Positions 1 through 10,635 are shown, counted from the stretch's first letter. The stretch is DNA of 34,425 nt from an uncultured Gallionellaceae bacterium (GCA_903876625.1 CAIRAO010000200.1:1-34425), one strand, 5' to 3'. Translations and numbers: made by a program. The notes: generated from the sequence alone by a model not told the origin.

Positions 1-26
1 GGATAGTTTAGTAAAGTTAGTCACTC

Positions 27-90
27 TGTAGGAGCGCAATTCATTGCGCGACAGGTTTAAAACAATCGCGCAATGAATTGCGCTCCTACA
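27..90. repeat. Perfect 25-bp inverted repeat with 14-nt loop (REP-like hairpin) upstream of leuB
   Basis: TGTAGGAGCGCAATTCATTGCGCGA (27-51) and its exact reverse complement TCGCGCAATGAATTGCGCTCCTACA (66-90). Confidence 0.9.
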
Positions 91-168
91 TTTTGATTAA
101 GCAAAATTTGCGTAGTAGGTCGGAAAAACAGTTTTTTGAGTATTTTATTATTTAAATAGGAAGCTAAA

Positions 169-1233
169 ATGAAAATCGCAGTTTTGCCGGGAGACGGCAT
201 CGGAACAGAAATCGTTGCCCAAGCAGTTAAAGTATTGGAAGCCTTGCGCAAGGATGGCGAGAAGATCGAATTGGAATATGCTCACATCGGCGGTGCAGGG
301 TATGACGCAGCAGGCGACCCGCTGCCGGAAGCAACGCTGAAATTGTCCAAAGAATCTGATGCCGTATTACTGGGAGCCGTTGGCGGATATCAATATGATA
401 CCTTGGCGCGTCCTTTGCGCCCTGAACAGGGTTTGTTGCGTATTCGCAAAGGCTTGGGTTTGTTCGCCAACTTGCGTCCGGCGAGGGTCTATCCCGAGTT
501 GGTGAACGCCTCGACTTTGCGCGCAGAGGTCGTCTCCGGTCTGGATATTTTGATTTTGCGTGAACTCACCGGCGATATTTATTTTGGTCAACCGCGTGGA
601 ATTCGTACTTTGGATAGCGGCGAGCGCCAAGGCTTCGATACCATGCACTATTCAGAGTCGGAAGTGCGCCGCATTGCGCATGTCGGCTACCAGATCGCGC
701 TGAAGCGCAACAAAAAACTGTGTTCGGTGGACAAAGCCAACGTGCTGGATACCAGTATGTTCTGGCGCGAGATCGTGACAGAAGTGGCGAAGGAATACCC
801 GCAAGTCGAGACCTCGCACATGTATGTGGATAATGCAGCGATGCAACTGGTGCGCTTTCCAAAACAGTTTGATGTGATCCTTACCGGGAACATATTTGGA
901 GATATCCTGTCTGACGAGGCATCCATGCTGACAGGCTCTATCGGTATGCTTCCATCTGCTTCTCTGGACTCAAACAACAAAGGGCTGTATGAGCCCAGCC
1001 ATGGCTCTGCTCCAGACATTGCCGGTAAAGACATCGCCAATCCGCTGGCGACCATATTGTCTGTGGCGATGATGATGCAATACACCTTCGGTCGTGCCGA
1101 TGTTTCACAGCGCATCGAAACCGCAGTCCATAAAGTGTTGCATCAAGGTCTGCGTACGGGAGATATCTTTGAGGCAGGTATGCAAAAGATCGGCTGCTCG
1201 GCGATGGGTGATGCGGTCGTTAAGGCGCTATAA
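169..1233 (+). CDS. leuB: 3-isopropylmalate dehydrogenase
   Basis: 354-aa [19 protein letters not shown]..., [35 protein letters not shown], typical of LeuB. Confidence 0.97.
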   Translation: MKIAVLPGDGIGTEIVAQAVKVLEALRKDGEKIELEYAHIGGAGYDAAGDPLPEATLKLSKESDAVLLGAVGGYQYDTLARPLRPEQGLLRIRKGLGLFANLRPARVYPELVNASTLRAEVVSGLDILILRELTGDIYFGQPRGIRTLDSGERQGFDTMHYSESEVRRIAHVGYQIALKRNKKLCSVDKANVLDTSMFWREIVTEVAKEYPQVETSHMYVDNAAMQLVRFPKQFDVILTGNIFGDILSDEASMLTGSIGMLPSASLDSNNKGLYEPSHGSAPDIAGKDIANPLATILSVAMMMQYTFGRADVSQRIETAVHKVLHQGLRTGDIFEAGMQKIGCSAMGDAVVKAL

Positions 1234-1250
1234 AATCAGAAAAACATTTT

Positions 1251-1372
1251 GCCACAGAGTACAACAGAGATCACAGAGGTAAAACAAACGGTTGCAACGA
1301 GATCACGATTTACCTGTTGGGCAAGTCCTTGAAAGAGTGATTTTCCTTCACTCTCTCTGTGTTCTCCGTGGC
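1251..1372. repeat. Imperfect inverted-repeat element between leuB and asd
   Basis: Left end GCCACAGAGTACAACAGAGATCACAGAGG; right end CTCTCTCTGTGTTCTCCGTGGC (imperfect reverse complement). Inner hairpin AGAGTGA...TCACTCT near 1333-1354. Confidence 0.6.
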
Positions 1373-1405
1373 ATGAATTAAGTTTTTAAGATTAAAAGGA
1401 AAGAC

Positions 1406-2509
1406 ATGAAAGTTGGTTTAATCGGTTGGCGCGGCATGGTGGGTTCGGTGCTCATGCAGCGTATGCGCGAAGAAAAAGATTTCGATCTGATCGATGCGGT
1501 GTTTTTTACCACCTCCAATGCGGGCGGCGAAGCCCCCATTGAAGGGCGCGGAGTGGCGCTGAAAGATGCGCATGATCTTGCTTCGTTGCAAGCTATGGAT
1601 ACCATCATCTCCTGTCAGGGCGGTGATTACACCACCGAAATTTTCCCCAAGCTGCGCGCAGCGGGTTGGCAGGGTTACTGGATCGACGCCGCTTCCACGC
1701 TGCGCATGCAAGACAACGCAGTCATCATCCTTGATCCGGTCAATCTTGATCTGATCAAGAAGTCACTTGCCAGTGGCGGCAAAAACTTTATCGGTGGAAA
1801 CTGTACCAATAGCATTCTGCTGATGGGCTTGTGCGGTTTGTTCCGTGCCGATCTGGTGGAATGGGTTTCGTCAATGACCTACCAGGCTGCCTCAGGAGCC
1901 GGCGCGCAAAATATGCGTGAACTGCTGAATCAAATGGGCGTGGCGCATGCTTCCGTGGCTGATCTATTGGCAGACCCGAAGTCGGCTATTTTGGAAATCG
2001 ACCGCCGCTTGGCGGAAACCCTGCGTTCTGCGGACATGCCCACCGAGAATTTTGGTGTGCCACTGGCTGGGAGCCTGATTCCCTGGATAGACAAACAGCT
2101 CGACAATGGCCAATCCAAAGAAGAATGGAAGGGACAGGCCGAAGTCAACAAGATACTGGGAACGAGTAAACGTATTCCCGTAGATGGCTTGTGTGTGCGC
2201 ATAGGCGCGATGAGATGCCACAGCCTGGCGTTAACGCTCAAGTTGAAAGCGGACTTGCCGTTAAGTGAAATAGAAACCCTGATCAAGGGCGGCAACCCCT
2301 GGGTTAAATTCGTACCGAACCAACGCGAGATCTCGGTGCGTGAACTTACCCCGGTTGCTGTCACAGGCAAACTGGAGGTGGCAGTCGGTCGCGTGCGCAA
2401 AATGGAACTGGGGCCGGAGTATGTGACAGCTTTCGTTTGCGGAGACCAATTACTGTGGGGTGCAGCAGAACCGTTACGCAGAATGTTACGTATTTTGTTG
2501 GGCAAATAA
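1406..2509 (+). CDS. asd: Aspartate-semialdehyde dehydrogenase
   Basis: 367-aa [56 protein letters not shown]. Confidence 0.96.
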   Translation: MKVGLIGWRGMVGSVLMQRMREEKDFDLIDAVFFTTSNAGGEAPIEGRGVALKDAHDLASLQAMDTIISCQGGDYTTEIFPKLRAAGWQGYWIDAASTLRMQDNAVIILDPVNLDLIKKSLASGGKNFIGGNCTNSILLMGLCGLFRADLVEWVSSMTYQAASGAGAQNMRELLNQMGVAHASVADLLADPKSAILEIDRRLAETLRSADMPTENFGVPLAGSLIPWIDKQLDNGQSKEEWKGQAEVNKILGTSKRIPVDGLCVRIGAMRCHSLALTLKLKADLPLSEIETLIKGGNPWVKFVPNQREISVRELTPVAVTGKLEVAVGRVRKMELGPEYVTAFVCGDQLLWGAAEPLRRMLRILLGK

Positions 2510-2638
2510 ACCTGAGTGAGCGAATAATTCGATTAATAAATTGCCGGTTAACGTGTGAACTTAAAGATAAATTGAGCTTGCATCTCTAACTCCATGATGT
2601 TATTCTGATTAAGGTATTAAATTTTAAAGGGTGGCAAC

Positions 2639-5437
2639 GTGCGGAAATCATTTCTGAAAGCGTTCGGGTTTTTTGCCTGTTTTGCATGGTCAAGCATGGC
2701 CTGCGCAGTGGGTTTTGGTGGCATCAACGTAACCTCTTCACTGGGGCAACCTTTGGTGGCTGAAATTGAATTGGTGGCGGTTGACAGGGCAGACAAGTCG
2801 AGCTTGAATGCTCACTTGGCGTCACCTGATGCTTTTAAAGGCGCCGGCATCGATTACCCTTATTCACTGCCCAAATTAAAATTTCAAGTTGAAACCCGAG
2901 CCAATGGCACACCCTATGTAAAATTAAGTTCGGATCAAGTTGTTAACGAACCATTTGTCAGTTTGTTGCTTGAATTGACCTGGTCCTCCGGACGTTTACT
3001 GCGTGAATATACTTTCTTGCTTGACCCCCCGGGGTTTGTCGCAGAACAGCCTCCAGTTGTAGCGGTAAAACCGATCGAGCCAGTGGTCGCGTCTGCGGTT
3101 GCTCCGGCAGAACCGGTAGCCGAGGTTGCGCCCGTCGCCATTGCTGCGCCAACTCCGACTGAGCCGATAGCAGCGTCAGCACCGCAAGCGGCTCCGGCAG
3201 TTGCTGCAGCAGAACCGGTTGCAACAGAAGCCGCATCTGCAGTGGCAGGAGAAGCCGCAGTCACCGCAGAAGTACAGAAGAGCGAAGAGCCGAAAGTCGA
3301 ACCGCTCGCCAAAGAAACACCACCACCTGCTGCGGCAGACACTGCAGCATCCAAACCAAAAGAAGTGAATCAAGTAGCTGCCTTACCGATCACCGTCAAA
3401 CGTGGCGACACTTTAAGCAAAATTGCGAATCAGACAAAATCTCCGGACGTGAGTCTGGAGAGAATGCTGGTCGCGTTGTATCGCGCCAACGCCGACGAGT
3501 TCGAAGCGCACAACATGAACCGCATCAAAACAGGGAAGATATTGCGTTTACCTGAAGCAAAAGAAGTGGAAAAGATCAATCAGTCAGAAGCGGTTAAAGA
3601 AGTACGTGCACAGGTGGCAGATTGGAATGTTTACCGTCAAAAATTAGCTTCCGCGAAGACACCGGTTGAAGACCATTCTGCAAAACAGGAAGTTGCCGGA
3701 AAAATCAGCACCTCGATAGCGGAAAAAACGCCTGTCGCAAATGAATCTGCCAAAGAAGTGTTAAAAGTTTCAAAAGGTGAAACTCCTGGCGATAAGGCTA
3801 CAGGTGGTAAGGCAAAGTCGGGTCAAGAAAAAGAAAATGCCAAGGTAGAGGATTCAATTTCAAAAGACAAGGCGTTGAAAGATTCGCAAGTTAGAACTGC
3901 GATGCTGGAAAAGAACGTTAAAGAAATGCAACGGCTGGTTGAATTGAAAACGCTGGCAGATAAAGAGAAAAAAGCCGCGGCTTCGGCGCCTGCAAATGCG
4001 CTACCTTTGGTTACGGCACCTGCTTCAGCAGTCAAGCCTGCCAGCGGCGTAGTTGAAACAAAACCAAAGCCAAAGGTCGTGACACCTAAAGTGGTTGCTC
4101 CTCCGCCATCATTGATGGACGATCTGCTGGGCGATCCGATCTATCTGGGGGGCGGCGTTGCGGTCTTGCTAGGCTTGGCCGGGTTAGGTGTTGCAGTGAT
4201 GCGAAAAAAAAAGGGCGGCAATAAAAAGCCGAAAGGTAAATCCGGAGATCCGGGAGATGTGAGCGGACGTATAGCTTCACCGGTTCAATCTTCACCGGAA
4301 ACCGGCGATTTCACCCACACTATCACCGCTATTCCGGCTACTACGTCAGATGCAGATGAAGTCGATCCGATCGGTGAAGCTGATTTGTTCCTGAATTTTG
4401 GTCGGGATGTACAGGCTGAAGAAGTCTTGAAAGAGGCGTTGCAAAAAGAACCGGGCAACAATCCGGTCAAACTGAAATTGCTGTCCATCTACGCTAATCG
4501 TAAAGATACCAAATCATTCTATGTGTATGCGTCTGAGATCAAGGCGTCCGGCGATCAGGCAGCCTGGACCCAGGCTGCAACGATGGGACGCGAACTGGAG
4601 CCTAACAATGAATTATATGGCGCGACTGTTTCGAAACCTGCAGTTGCCGGTGCTTCAACTGAAAGTGAGGCGCCGCCCTCTGTCGATCTGGATTTGAGTT
4701 TTGGCGATACCCGGAAAATCGTAACAACACAAAAATTGGAAGTTGATAAGCCTGCAGAGCCGAAATCTTCGCCTGTCGGAGAATCAACTGCAATCATTTC
4801 GGCTGAGGATTTGCGTGCTTCTCAAGATACGCCGATGGACTTTGATATCACGGGAGCTCATCCGGATAATAAAGCTTTAGCATCTGAAGATCCTGCATTG
4901 AATGTAAATGCAATGGATTTTGATGTCTCGGGAGCTCACTCCAGTGTCAATTCCGCGACCGCCGAGAAGGCACACCTCGATGTTCCAGCGATGGATTTTG
5001 ATGTGACGGGTGGCTCGGTGTTGCCAAATCAGCCGCCAATCCAGGCACCGGCACTAAATCTGGACGACCTGGTATTTGACGTGGCGCCGAAAACAGCGCC
5101 TGCTGTCAAATCACCTGCTCCTGCGGCGAACAAAGGCATGGAATTTACACTCGATTTCCCAACCGACACAAAGCCGGCTACACCGGCAGCACCGGTTAAA
5201 GATGTGGGTTTGGGTGACATCAGCCTGGATCTGGACGGCCCCGCGTCTGCGACGCCTCAGTCTAGCGGTAACAAGGATGAGCATTGGCAAGAAGTGGCAA
5301 CCAAGCTTGATTTGGCCAAGGCATATCAAGAAATGGGTGATCAGGCGGGTGCACGTGAAATTCTTGAAGAAGTATTGCGCGATGGTGACGATGCACAACG
5401 CGCAGCAGCTCAAGGATTGTTACAGCAACTCGCTTAA
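2639..5437 (+). CDS. fimV: FimV-like pilus assembly / polar hub protein (GTG start)
   Basis: 932 aa; N-terminal GGINVTSSLGQPLVAEIEL, LysM-like ITVKRGDTLSKIANQ, single TM with KKKGGNKK, acidic repeat region, C-terminal KLDLAKAYQEMGDQAGAREILEEVLRDG. Confidence 0.93.
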   Translation: MRKSFLKAFGFFACFAWSSMACAVGFGGINVTSSLGQPLVAEIELVAVDRADKSSLNAHLASPDAFKGAGIDYPYSLPKLKFQVETRANGTPYVKLSSDQVVNEPFVSLLLELTWSSGRLLREYTFLLDPPGFVAEQPPVVAVKPIEPVVASAVAPAEPVAEVAPVAIAAPTPTEPIAASAPQAAPAVAAAEPVATEAASAVAGEAAVTAEVQKSEEPKVEPLAKETPPPAAADTAASKPKEVNQVAALPITVKRGDTLSKIANQTKSPDVSLERMLVALYRANADEFEAHNMNRIKTGKILRLPEAKEVEKINQSEAVKEVRAQVADWNVYRQKLASAKTPVEDHSAKQEVAGKISTSIAEKTPVANESAKEVLKVSKGETPGDKATGGKAKSGQEKENAKVEDSISKDKALKDSQVRTAMLEKNVKEMQRLVELKTLADKEKKAAASAPANALPLVTAPASAVKPASGVVETKPKPKVVTPKVVAPPPSLMDDLLGDPIYLGGGVAVLLGLAGLGVAVMRKKKGGNKKPKGKSGDPGDVSGRIASPVQSSPETGDFTHTITAIPATTSDADEVDPIGEADLFLNFGRDVQAEEVLKEALQKEPGNNPVKLKLLSIYANRKDTKSFYVYASEIKASGDQAAWTQAATMGRELEPNNELYGATVSKPAVAGASTESEAPPSVDLDLSFGDTRKIVTTQKLEVDKPAEPKSSPVGESTAIISAEDLRASQDTPMDFDITGAHPDNKALASEDPALNVNAMDFDVSGAHSSVNSATAEKAHLDVPAMDFDVTGGSVLPNQPPIQAPALNLDDLVFDVAPKTAPAVKSPAPAANKGMEFTLDFPTDTKPATPAAPVKDVGLGDISLDLDGPASATPQSSGNKDEHWQEVATKLDLAKAYQEMGDQAGAREILEEVLRDGDDAQRAAAQGLLQQLA
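4831..5016 (+). repeat. Three spaced copies of a coding repeat, MDFD(I/V)(T/S)G(A/G)(H/S), within fimV
   Basis: MDFDITGAHPD, MDFDVSGAHSS, MDFDVTGGSVL, at about 75-nt spacing. Confidence 0.8.
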
Positions 5438-5450
5438 ATTGATCCAATGG

Positions 5451-5487
5451 AAAAACGGCAGCCTGATTTTCGGCTGCCGTTTTTTTA
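5451..5487 (+). terminator. Rho-independent terminator after fimV
   Basis: AAAAACGGCAGCC-TGATTTTC-GGCTGCCGTTTTTTT just after the fimV stop. Confidence 0.9.
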
Positions 5488-5595
5488 TTTCCGCATTTTG
5501 TCCTGGTTTATTGATTGGTTGATAAACTAAGTGGTCAATCGGGAATGGTTGTGGTTAACTCTCTCTAAATCGCTGTAACCGATACGAGGTGATAA

Positions 5596-6219
5596 TTGAG
5601 AATTGCGGTTCCGCATCCTGTAACACAAATCGCGCTGTGGATAGGTTTGGCTATTCTGGTTCAAACATTTCAGACGGCTGTCTTGCCTCTACTTGCTGCA
5701 GGATTGGTATTCCTTGCCTTCAAAGCGCACTCTAAACGTTTGCTGACGCTGTTGCGCCGCACTCGCTGGATATTTATCTCGTTGATGGTTATCTATGCGT
5801 TCATGACACCGGGAATCGCCTTGTGGTCATTACCCTACATACCAAATCCGACCAGAGAAGGCCTGCTGGACGGCTTGATGCAGCTGAGCCGCTTAATCTG
5901 TGTACTTGCCGGATTATCCATCCTGCTGACCTCTCTATCGCAAGAAAGACTGATCAGTGGACTGTATGTCATCGCGTATCCGTTGCGGTATATTGGTCTG
6001 TCACGCGAACGTATCGCAGTCAGATTGGCCTTAACGCTGCAATATGCCGAAACTGCCATGCAGGAAACTGCCAAAGATTGGCGCTCCGGCATAGAGAGTG
6101 CGCTTGTGCCGGAAAATGGAAATACCTCAGAATTCGAATTGCCTATGCAAATGCTGACATGGACAGATGGTTTTTTATTGGCAGTTGTTAGCGTGATATT
6201 GCTGACGGTGTGGCGATGA
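5596..6219 (+). CDS. CbiQ-like (ECF transporter T-component type) membrane protein (TTG start)
   Basis: 207 aa, several hydrophobic helices; LMQLSRLICVLAGLSILLTSLSQERLISGLYVIAYPLRYIGLSRERIAVRLALTLQYAE resembles CbiQ/EcfT proteins. Overlaps the truA start. Confidence 0.6.
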   Translation: MRIAVPHPVTQIALWIGLAILVQTFQTAVLPLLAAGLVFLAFKAHSKRLLTLLRRTRWIFISLMVIYAFMTPGIALWSLPYIPNPTREGLLDGLMQLSRLICVLAGLSILLTSLSQERLISGLYVIAYPLRYIGLSRERIAVRLALTLQYAETAMQETAKDWRSGIESALVPENGNTSEFELPMQMLTWTDGFLLAVVSVILLTVWR

Positions 6220-6983
6220 GAATAGCACTCGGCGTGGAATATAACGGTAGCGACTTCAATGGCTGGCAAAGTCAGCCGGATGGACACACCGTGCAGGACA
6301 CTATCCGGCGGGCACTCAGCCAGATCGCCAATGAATCCACCTCCATCATCGCCGCAGGCCGCACTGACACCGGTGTGCACGCACTTGAGCAAATCATCCA
6401 CTTTGATACCGCAACTGAGCGCCCCTTGAGCGCGTGGGTGCGCGGCGTAAATGCCTTACTACCGCCAAGTATTGCCATCCTCTGGGCGCACCCTGTAGAG
6501 GAAGAATTTCATGCGCGTTTTTCGGCACAGGCGCGCAGTTATCAATACGTGCTCATCAATCGCCCCGCGCGCAGTGCAGTGCATCATGGCAAGGTCGGGT
6601 GGTACCATACGCCGCTGGATATCGAAGCGATGAGTGAAGCAGCCGGATATTTATTGGGGCAGCACAACTTTAGTGCGTTTCGTGCGGCTGAGTGTCAAGC
6701 CAAATCTCCGGTAAAGACGCTGGCGAAATTGGATATTCAACAACAGGGAGATACCTTCATCTTTGACTTCACAGCAGAGGCATTTCTGCATCACATGGTG
6801 CGCAATATTGTCGGCTGTTTGATTTACGTTGGCAAAGGTAAATATCCTCCGCTGTGGATGAAACAGATTTTGGATTCACGCCAACGCAGCATGGCGGCCC
6901 CCACTTTTTCGCCAGATGGTTTATATTTACGTCACATCAGTTACGATGCGAAGTGGGGCTTGCCGCAGTTGTACTTTGAATAA
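6210..6983 (+). CDS. truA: tRNA pseudouridine(38-40) synthase TruA (start likely 6216)
   Basis: MRIALGVEYNGSDFNGWQSQPDGHTVQDTIRRAL, AAGRTDTGVHALEQIIHFD, FLHHMVRNIVG. Confidence 0.97.
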   Translation: MAMRIALGVEYNGSDFNGWQSQPDGHTVQDTIRRALSQIANESTSIIAAGRTDTGVHALEQIIHFDTATERPLSAWVRGVNALLPPSIAILWAHPVEEEFHARFSAQARSYQYVLINRPARSAVHHGKVGWYHTPLDIEAMSEAAGYLLGQHNFSAFRAAECQAKSPVKTLAKLDIQQQGDTFIFDFTAEAFLHHMVRNIVGCLIYVGKGKYPPLWMKQILDSRQRSMAAPTFSPDGLYLRHISYDAKWGLPQLYFE

Positions 6984-7085
6984 ATTTGGTTGTGTCCGTA
7001 AAAAAGTTGGGAGTGCCGTAACCCTAAAAGTTAATGGAGACTTTAAGTTGTCATTTTACAAACATGATTGGCTATAACATTCAAC

Positions 7086-7222
7086 TTCTCCCCCTCCCCA
7101 ACCCTCCCCCGTTGGGAGAGGGAGTAAATTCAACATCCCGAAATAGATCCAGGTATTTCAACTCCCTCTTCCGGGTGCCCGGCCACAAGCTTTTTAGTCC
7201 AACGGGGGGGGTGGGGAGGGAG
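7086..7222. repeat. REPIN-like element (two inverted GC-rich ends flanking about 75 bp)
   Basis: Left CTCCCCCTCCCCAACCCTCCCCCGTTGGGAGAGGGAG; right CCAACGGGGGGGGTGGGGAGGGAG, the reverse complement of the left-end motif with a few changes. Same family as 19212-19362. Confidence 0.8.
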
Positions 7223-7270
7223 TGCTTTGCGCTTTCAAACTGATGTCTTTTTAAAAATGACCAACTCTTT

Positions 7271-9139
7271 TTGGACAAAGCCATAAAATTCGATATGCGA
7301 ATTTATTATCTAAAAAATCTGTTTGCCTTCGTAATTACCTGCACCTGTCTGGTTATTTTTGCCAATTACGCAATTGCACAAGATGCAAAAGGTAAATCAG
7401 CACAACCCGATAAAGAACGGCTGGTACTTATGCCCTTGCGCGTTTCCGAAGATAACAAAAGCATGCAATCAGTGATGGAGACTGCATTGGTGCAAGGGCT
7501 TCAGCAAAAGTATGTGGTTTTTCAGGGCGAGCAAGTCGCGCAAAAGGCCAGAGAGATTTTTCTCAAAGAATCGCGCAACAAGGCATCAAACGAATGCAAT
7601 GAGATACGCTGTTTGCAAAATATCGCAGAGGCCTTTCAGGCAGAACTCATCGCGACAGCCAACGTCACCAAGATCGAAGGCGGTTATTTGCTGTCGCTGA
7701 ACATTCAAAATATTTTCGACAACAAGGCGGTTTATTCCAATGCCTTGCCGTGCAGAAACTGCGACGGATTTCAGGTCGTGGAAAAACTCAAATCTCTGGC
7801 TAGCGAAACAACTAACTCAACTCAACAAGCTACCGGCACAACACCAGCCATGCCAACCAATAACGGTGCCATCGTGTCCGAAAACTCCCTGTGGGATGAA
7901 ACTCAAAGGGGCAATAAAATTTCCGACTATCGCGCCTACCTTGGGCAATATCCCAGAGGTAAATATGCCTCCACCGCCGAAGGCCGCATCTTCTTGCTGG
8001 AAGAGCAAGCCAGAACAGAGTTATCGCAGCAGGACCAGAATGCCTGGACGAACGCGACCAATGCGGCGACAGAAGCCGGATATCAGGAATATTTAAATCG
8101 CTACCCGCAGGGTTTGTATATCGTTCAAGCCAAAGCACGTCTTAAAAAACTTCAGGAAGGCCACCAGAAAACCGTAACGGAGAACAAGCCGGGCAGCGAG
8201 TTTCGCGATTGCCCGGAATGCCCGGAAATGGTCATCATTCCCGCAGGTGAATTCAGCATGGGTTCAAACAATGCGGATAAAGATGAGCAACCGGTTCATC
8301 GCGTGCGCTTTGCCAAAATGTTCGCCATCGGCAAGACTGAAATCACGCAAGGCCAATGGCGCGCGCTGATGTCCACTCTTTCGACACAGCAAGCGACTAC
8401 TGAAAACAGATTGGGCGAATTAGTCGGGAAGATCAAGCATATTTTGCCTGAACATAGAAGAAGAGATGTAACTGAAAGCCACTTCAATACAATATTAGCA
8501 ACCAGCCCCGAGGATTTGAAAAATTGTGGCGATAACTGCACCGCAGAGCAAAGAAGAGCGATTCGTGAATCTGAGGATAATGAGGGCGCTGTTTCAACCA
8601 ACAACCAGATCGTCGTGGAAAATAATCCCAGTTACTTTAAAAATTGCGGTGATGAATGTCCGGTAGAGCAGGTGAGCTGGGCAGACGCGCAAAAATATAT
8701 TCAGAAACTCGTGGCAAAAACGGGCAAACATTATCGCCTGCCCACTGAAGCCGAATGGGAATATGCCTGCCGTGGCGGTAACCCCAAAGAATATTGCGGT
8801 AGCGATCAGGCAGACAGCGTGGCCTGGTATGGCGGCTATACCAATCCACTGGGCAACGCCGGCAAAAGCACACATACGGTCGCCACACTGGGGGCGAACG
8901 GTTTTGGCTTGTATGACCTGAGCGGCAACGTGTGGGAATGGGTAGAAGACAATTACCATGCAACCTACAATAATGCCCCGGCCGATGGCAGTGCCTGGCT
9001 TGGAGAAACCACCAGGCACGTTTTGCGTGGAGGCGCGTGGAATAGCAAGGTGCAGGAGACGAGAGCCGCGAATCGCGGCAGGGTGGACCCTTCCGGCCGA
9101 GGTAATGTGGGTTTTCGGGTAGTGAAGGTGTTGCCTTAA
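7271..9139 (+). CDS. Secreted/periplasmic SUMF1 (formylglycine-generating-enzyme fold) domain protein; likely start ATG 7295
   Basis: Signal-peptide-like N-terminus after MRIYYLKNLFAF; C-terminal EMVIIPAGEFSMGSN, KTEITQGQWRALM, YRLPTEAEWEYACRGG, GLYDLSGNVWEWVEDNY, VLRGGAWNS...VGFRVVK. Confidence 0.9.
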   Translation: MDKAIKFDMRIYYLKNLFAFVITCTCLVIFANYAIAQDAKGKSAQPDKERLVLMPLRVSEDNKSMQSVMETALVQGLQQKYVVFQGEQVAQKAREIFLKESRNKASNECNEIRCLQNIAEAFQAELIATANVTKIEGGYLLSLNIQNIFDNKAVYSNALPCRNCDGFQVVEKLKSLASETTNSTQQATGTTPAMPTNNGAIVSENSLWDETQRGNKISDYRAYLGQYPRGKYASTAEGRIFLLEEQARTELSQQDQNAWTNATNAATEAGYQEYLNRYPQGLYIVQAKARLKKLQEGHQKTVTENKPGSEFRDCPECPEMVIIPAGEFSMGSNNADKDEQPVHRVRFAKMFAIGKTEITQGQWRALMSTLSTQQATTENRLGELVGKIKHILPEHRRRDVTESHFNTILATSPEDLKNCGDNCTAEQRRAIRESEDNEGAVSTNNQIVVENNPSYFKNCGDECPVEQVSWADAQKYIQKLVAKTGKHYRLPTEAEWEYACRGGNPKEYCGSDQADSVAWYGGYTNPLGNAGKSTHTVATLGANGFGLYDLSGNVWEWVEDNYHATYNNAPADGSAWLGETTRHVLRGGAWNSKVQETRAANRGRVDPSGRGNVGFRVVKVLP

Positions 9140-9248
9140 GAGTCTAATTGACTCGTGATTTGCGAATTGAACCCCTAATCAAGCGGCAAGATATATTTCT
9201 TTCTGGCGCAACGTCGTACAATGCACGCAATAAACAGGATTTCACTGA

Positions 9249-9741
<493 letters not shown>

Positions 9742-10020
9742 ATTTTCTATTGTTACTATCAATATACAATGCCCGGAATCGTTCGATCCGGCGACACCCA
9801 GTCGTTCTATGAGCATTACGTGTTTACACCCTGCCGTGACAAACCGATGACCCTGTATTTATCACTTGGCAGTTGAAAGTTTAAAAGGCAACAATCAACA
9901 TAAGCGACAAAGTGACGAAAATTGTCACTCTGGCTGACGTAAAATAGTTTGTGACTAATTTAGCCTCTTAAAAATCATCTTTTTCCTATACGTACATAGG
10001 ATTTAGCCAGAGAGTGCGGT

Positions 10021-10036
10021 TGGCATGATTGATGCT
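10021..10036 (+). promoter_or_regulatory. Sigma-54 (-24/-12) promoter of the pilin gene
   Basis: TGGCATGATTGATGCT has GG and GC dinucleotides at the correct 12-nt register (consensus TGGCACG-N4-TTGCW), about 55 nt before the pilin ATG. Confidence 0.75.
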
Positions 10037-10090
10037 TGATCAGGGACGCACACCTCGTGTGTACCCTTCAAATTCTAAGGAGCAACAATC

Positions 10091-10549
10091 ATGAAACAAG
10101 TACAAAAAGGTTTTACCTTGATCGAATTGATGATCGTTGTTGCGATCATCGGTATCTTGGCTGCGGTAGCGATTCCTGCTTACCAAGACTACATCACCAA
10201 AGCCAAAGTATCTAAAGTTGCTACTGCTGTTAGCGCCGTTCAAACAGCAGAAGCTGATTATGCGCAAAACAATGCGGGTACATTCCCTGCAGCAAACGGT
10301 TGGGCTTCTCTGGGCATCAATGCCGCTGGCCCAACACCAACAACAGAAGTTACTGCAATTACAACAGATGCTAATGGTGTAATTACTGCTGCCCTCGCTG
10401 CTGGCGTAGCGCAACCTACTGCTTGTGATATCACTTTCACTCCACCAACAACAGCCGTATTATCCGCGGGTGCAACATCCTTTAGGTGGACTGTTGGAAC
10501 AACTTGTACTGGTACAGCTGTTGTGGCGCAGGTTGCCAAGTGGAACTAA
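10091..10549 (+). CDS. pilA: Type IV major pilin (PilA/PilE-like)
   Basis: [42 protein letters not shown] prepilin leader and N-methylated helix; two C-terminal cysteines could form the D-loop. Confidence 0.95.
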   Translation: MKQVQKGFTLIELMIVVAIIGILAAVAIPAYQDYITKAKVSKVATAVSAVQTAEADYAQNNAGTFPAANGWASLGINAAGPTPTTEVTAITTDANGVITAALAAGVAQPTACDITFTPPTTAVLSAGATSFRWTVGTTCTGTAVVAQVAKWN

Positions 10550-10578
10550 TTTGAGTAGACTTTAAGTTGGCTTGAAGT

Positions 10579-10606
10579 AAAAAACCCCTCCAAAGAGGGG
10601 TTTTTT
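10579..10606 (+). terminator. Rho-independent terminator after pilin gene
   Basis: AAAAAACCCCTC-CAAA-GAGGGGTTTTTT. Confidence 0.93.
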
Positions 10607-10635
10607 GTTTCTGGCAATTTAGTTATTAGCAAACC

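Noticed and set aside
566-1115. Antisense ORFs over leuB (and similar over asd, fimV, valS, ppdK, acnA)
   Set aside because: They overlap strongly supported genes, show low-complexity or shadow-frame composition and match no family I recognise.
9769-9876. Short ORF MPGIVRSGDTQSFYEHYVFTPCRDKPMTLYLSLGS between the antitoxin and pilin
   Set aside because: No family recognised; 35 codons in an intergenic region is not enough to support a gene.
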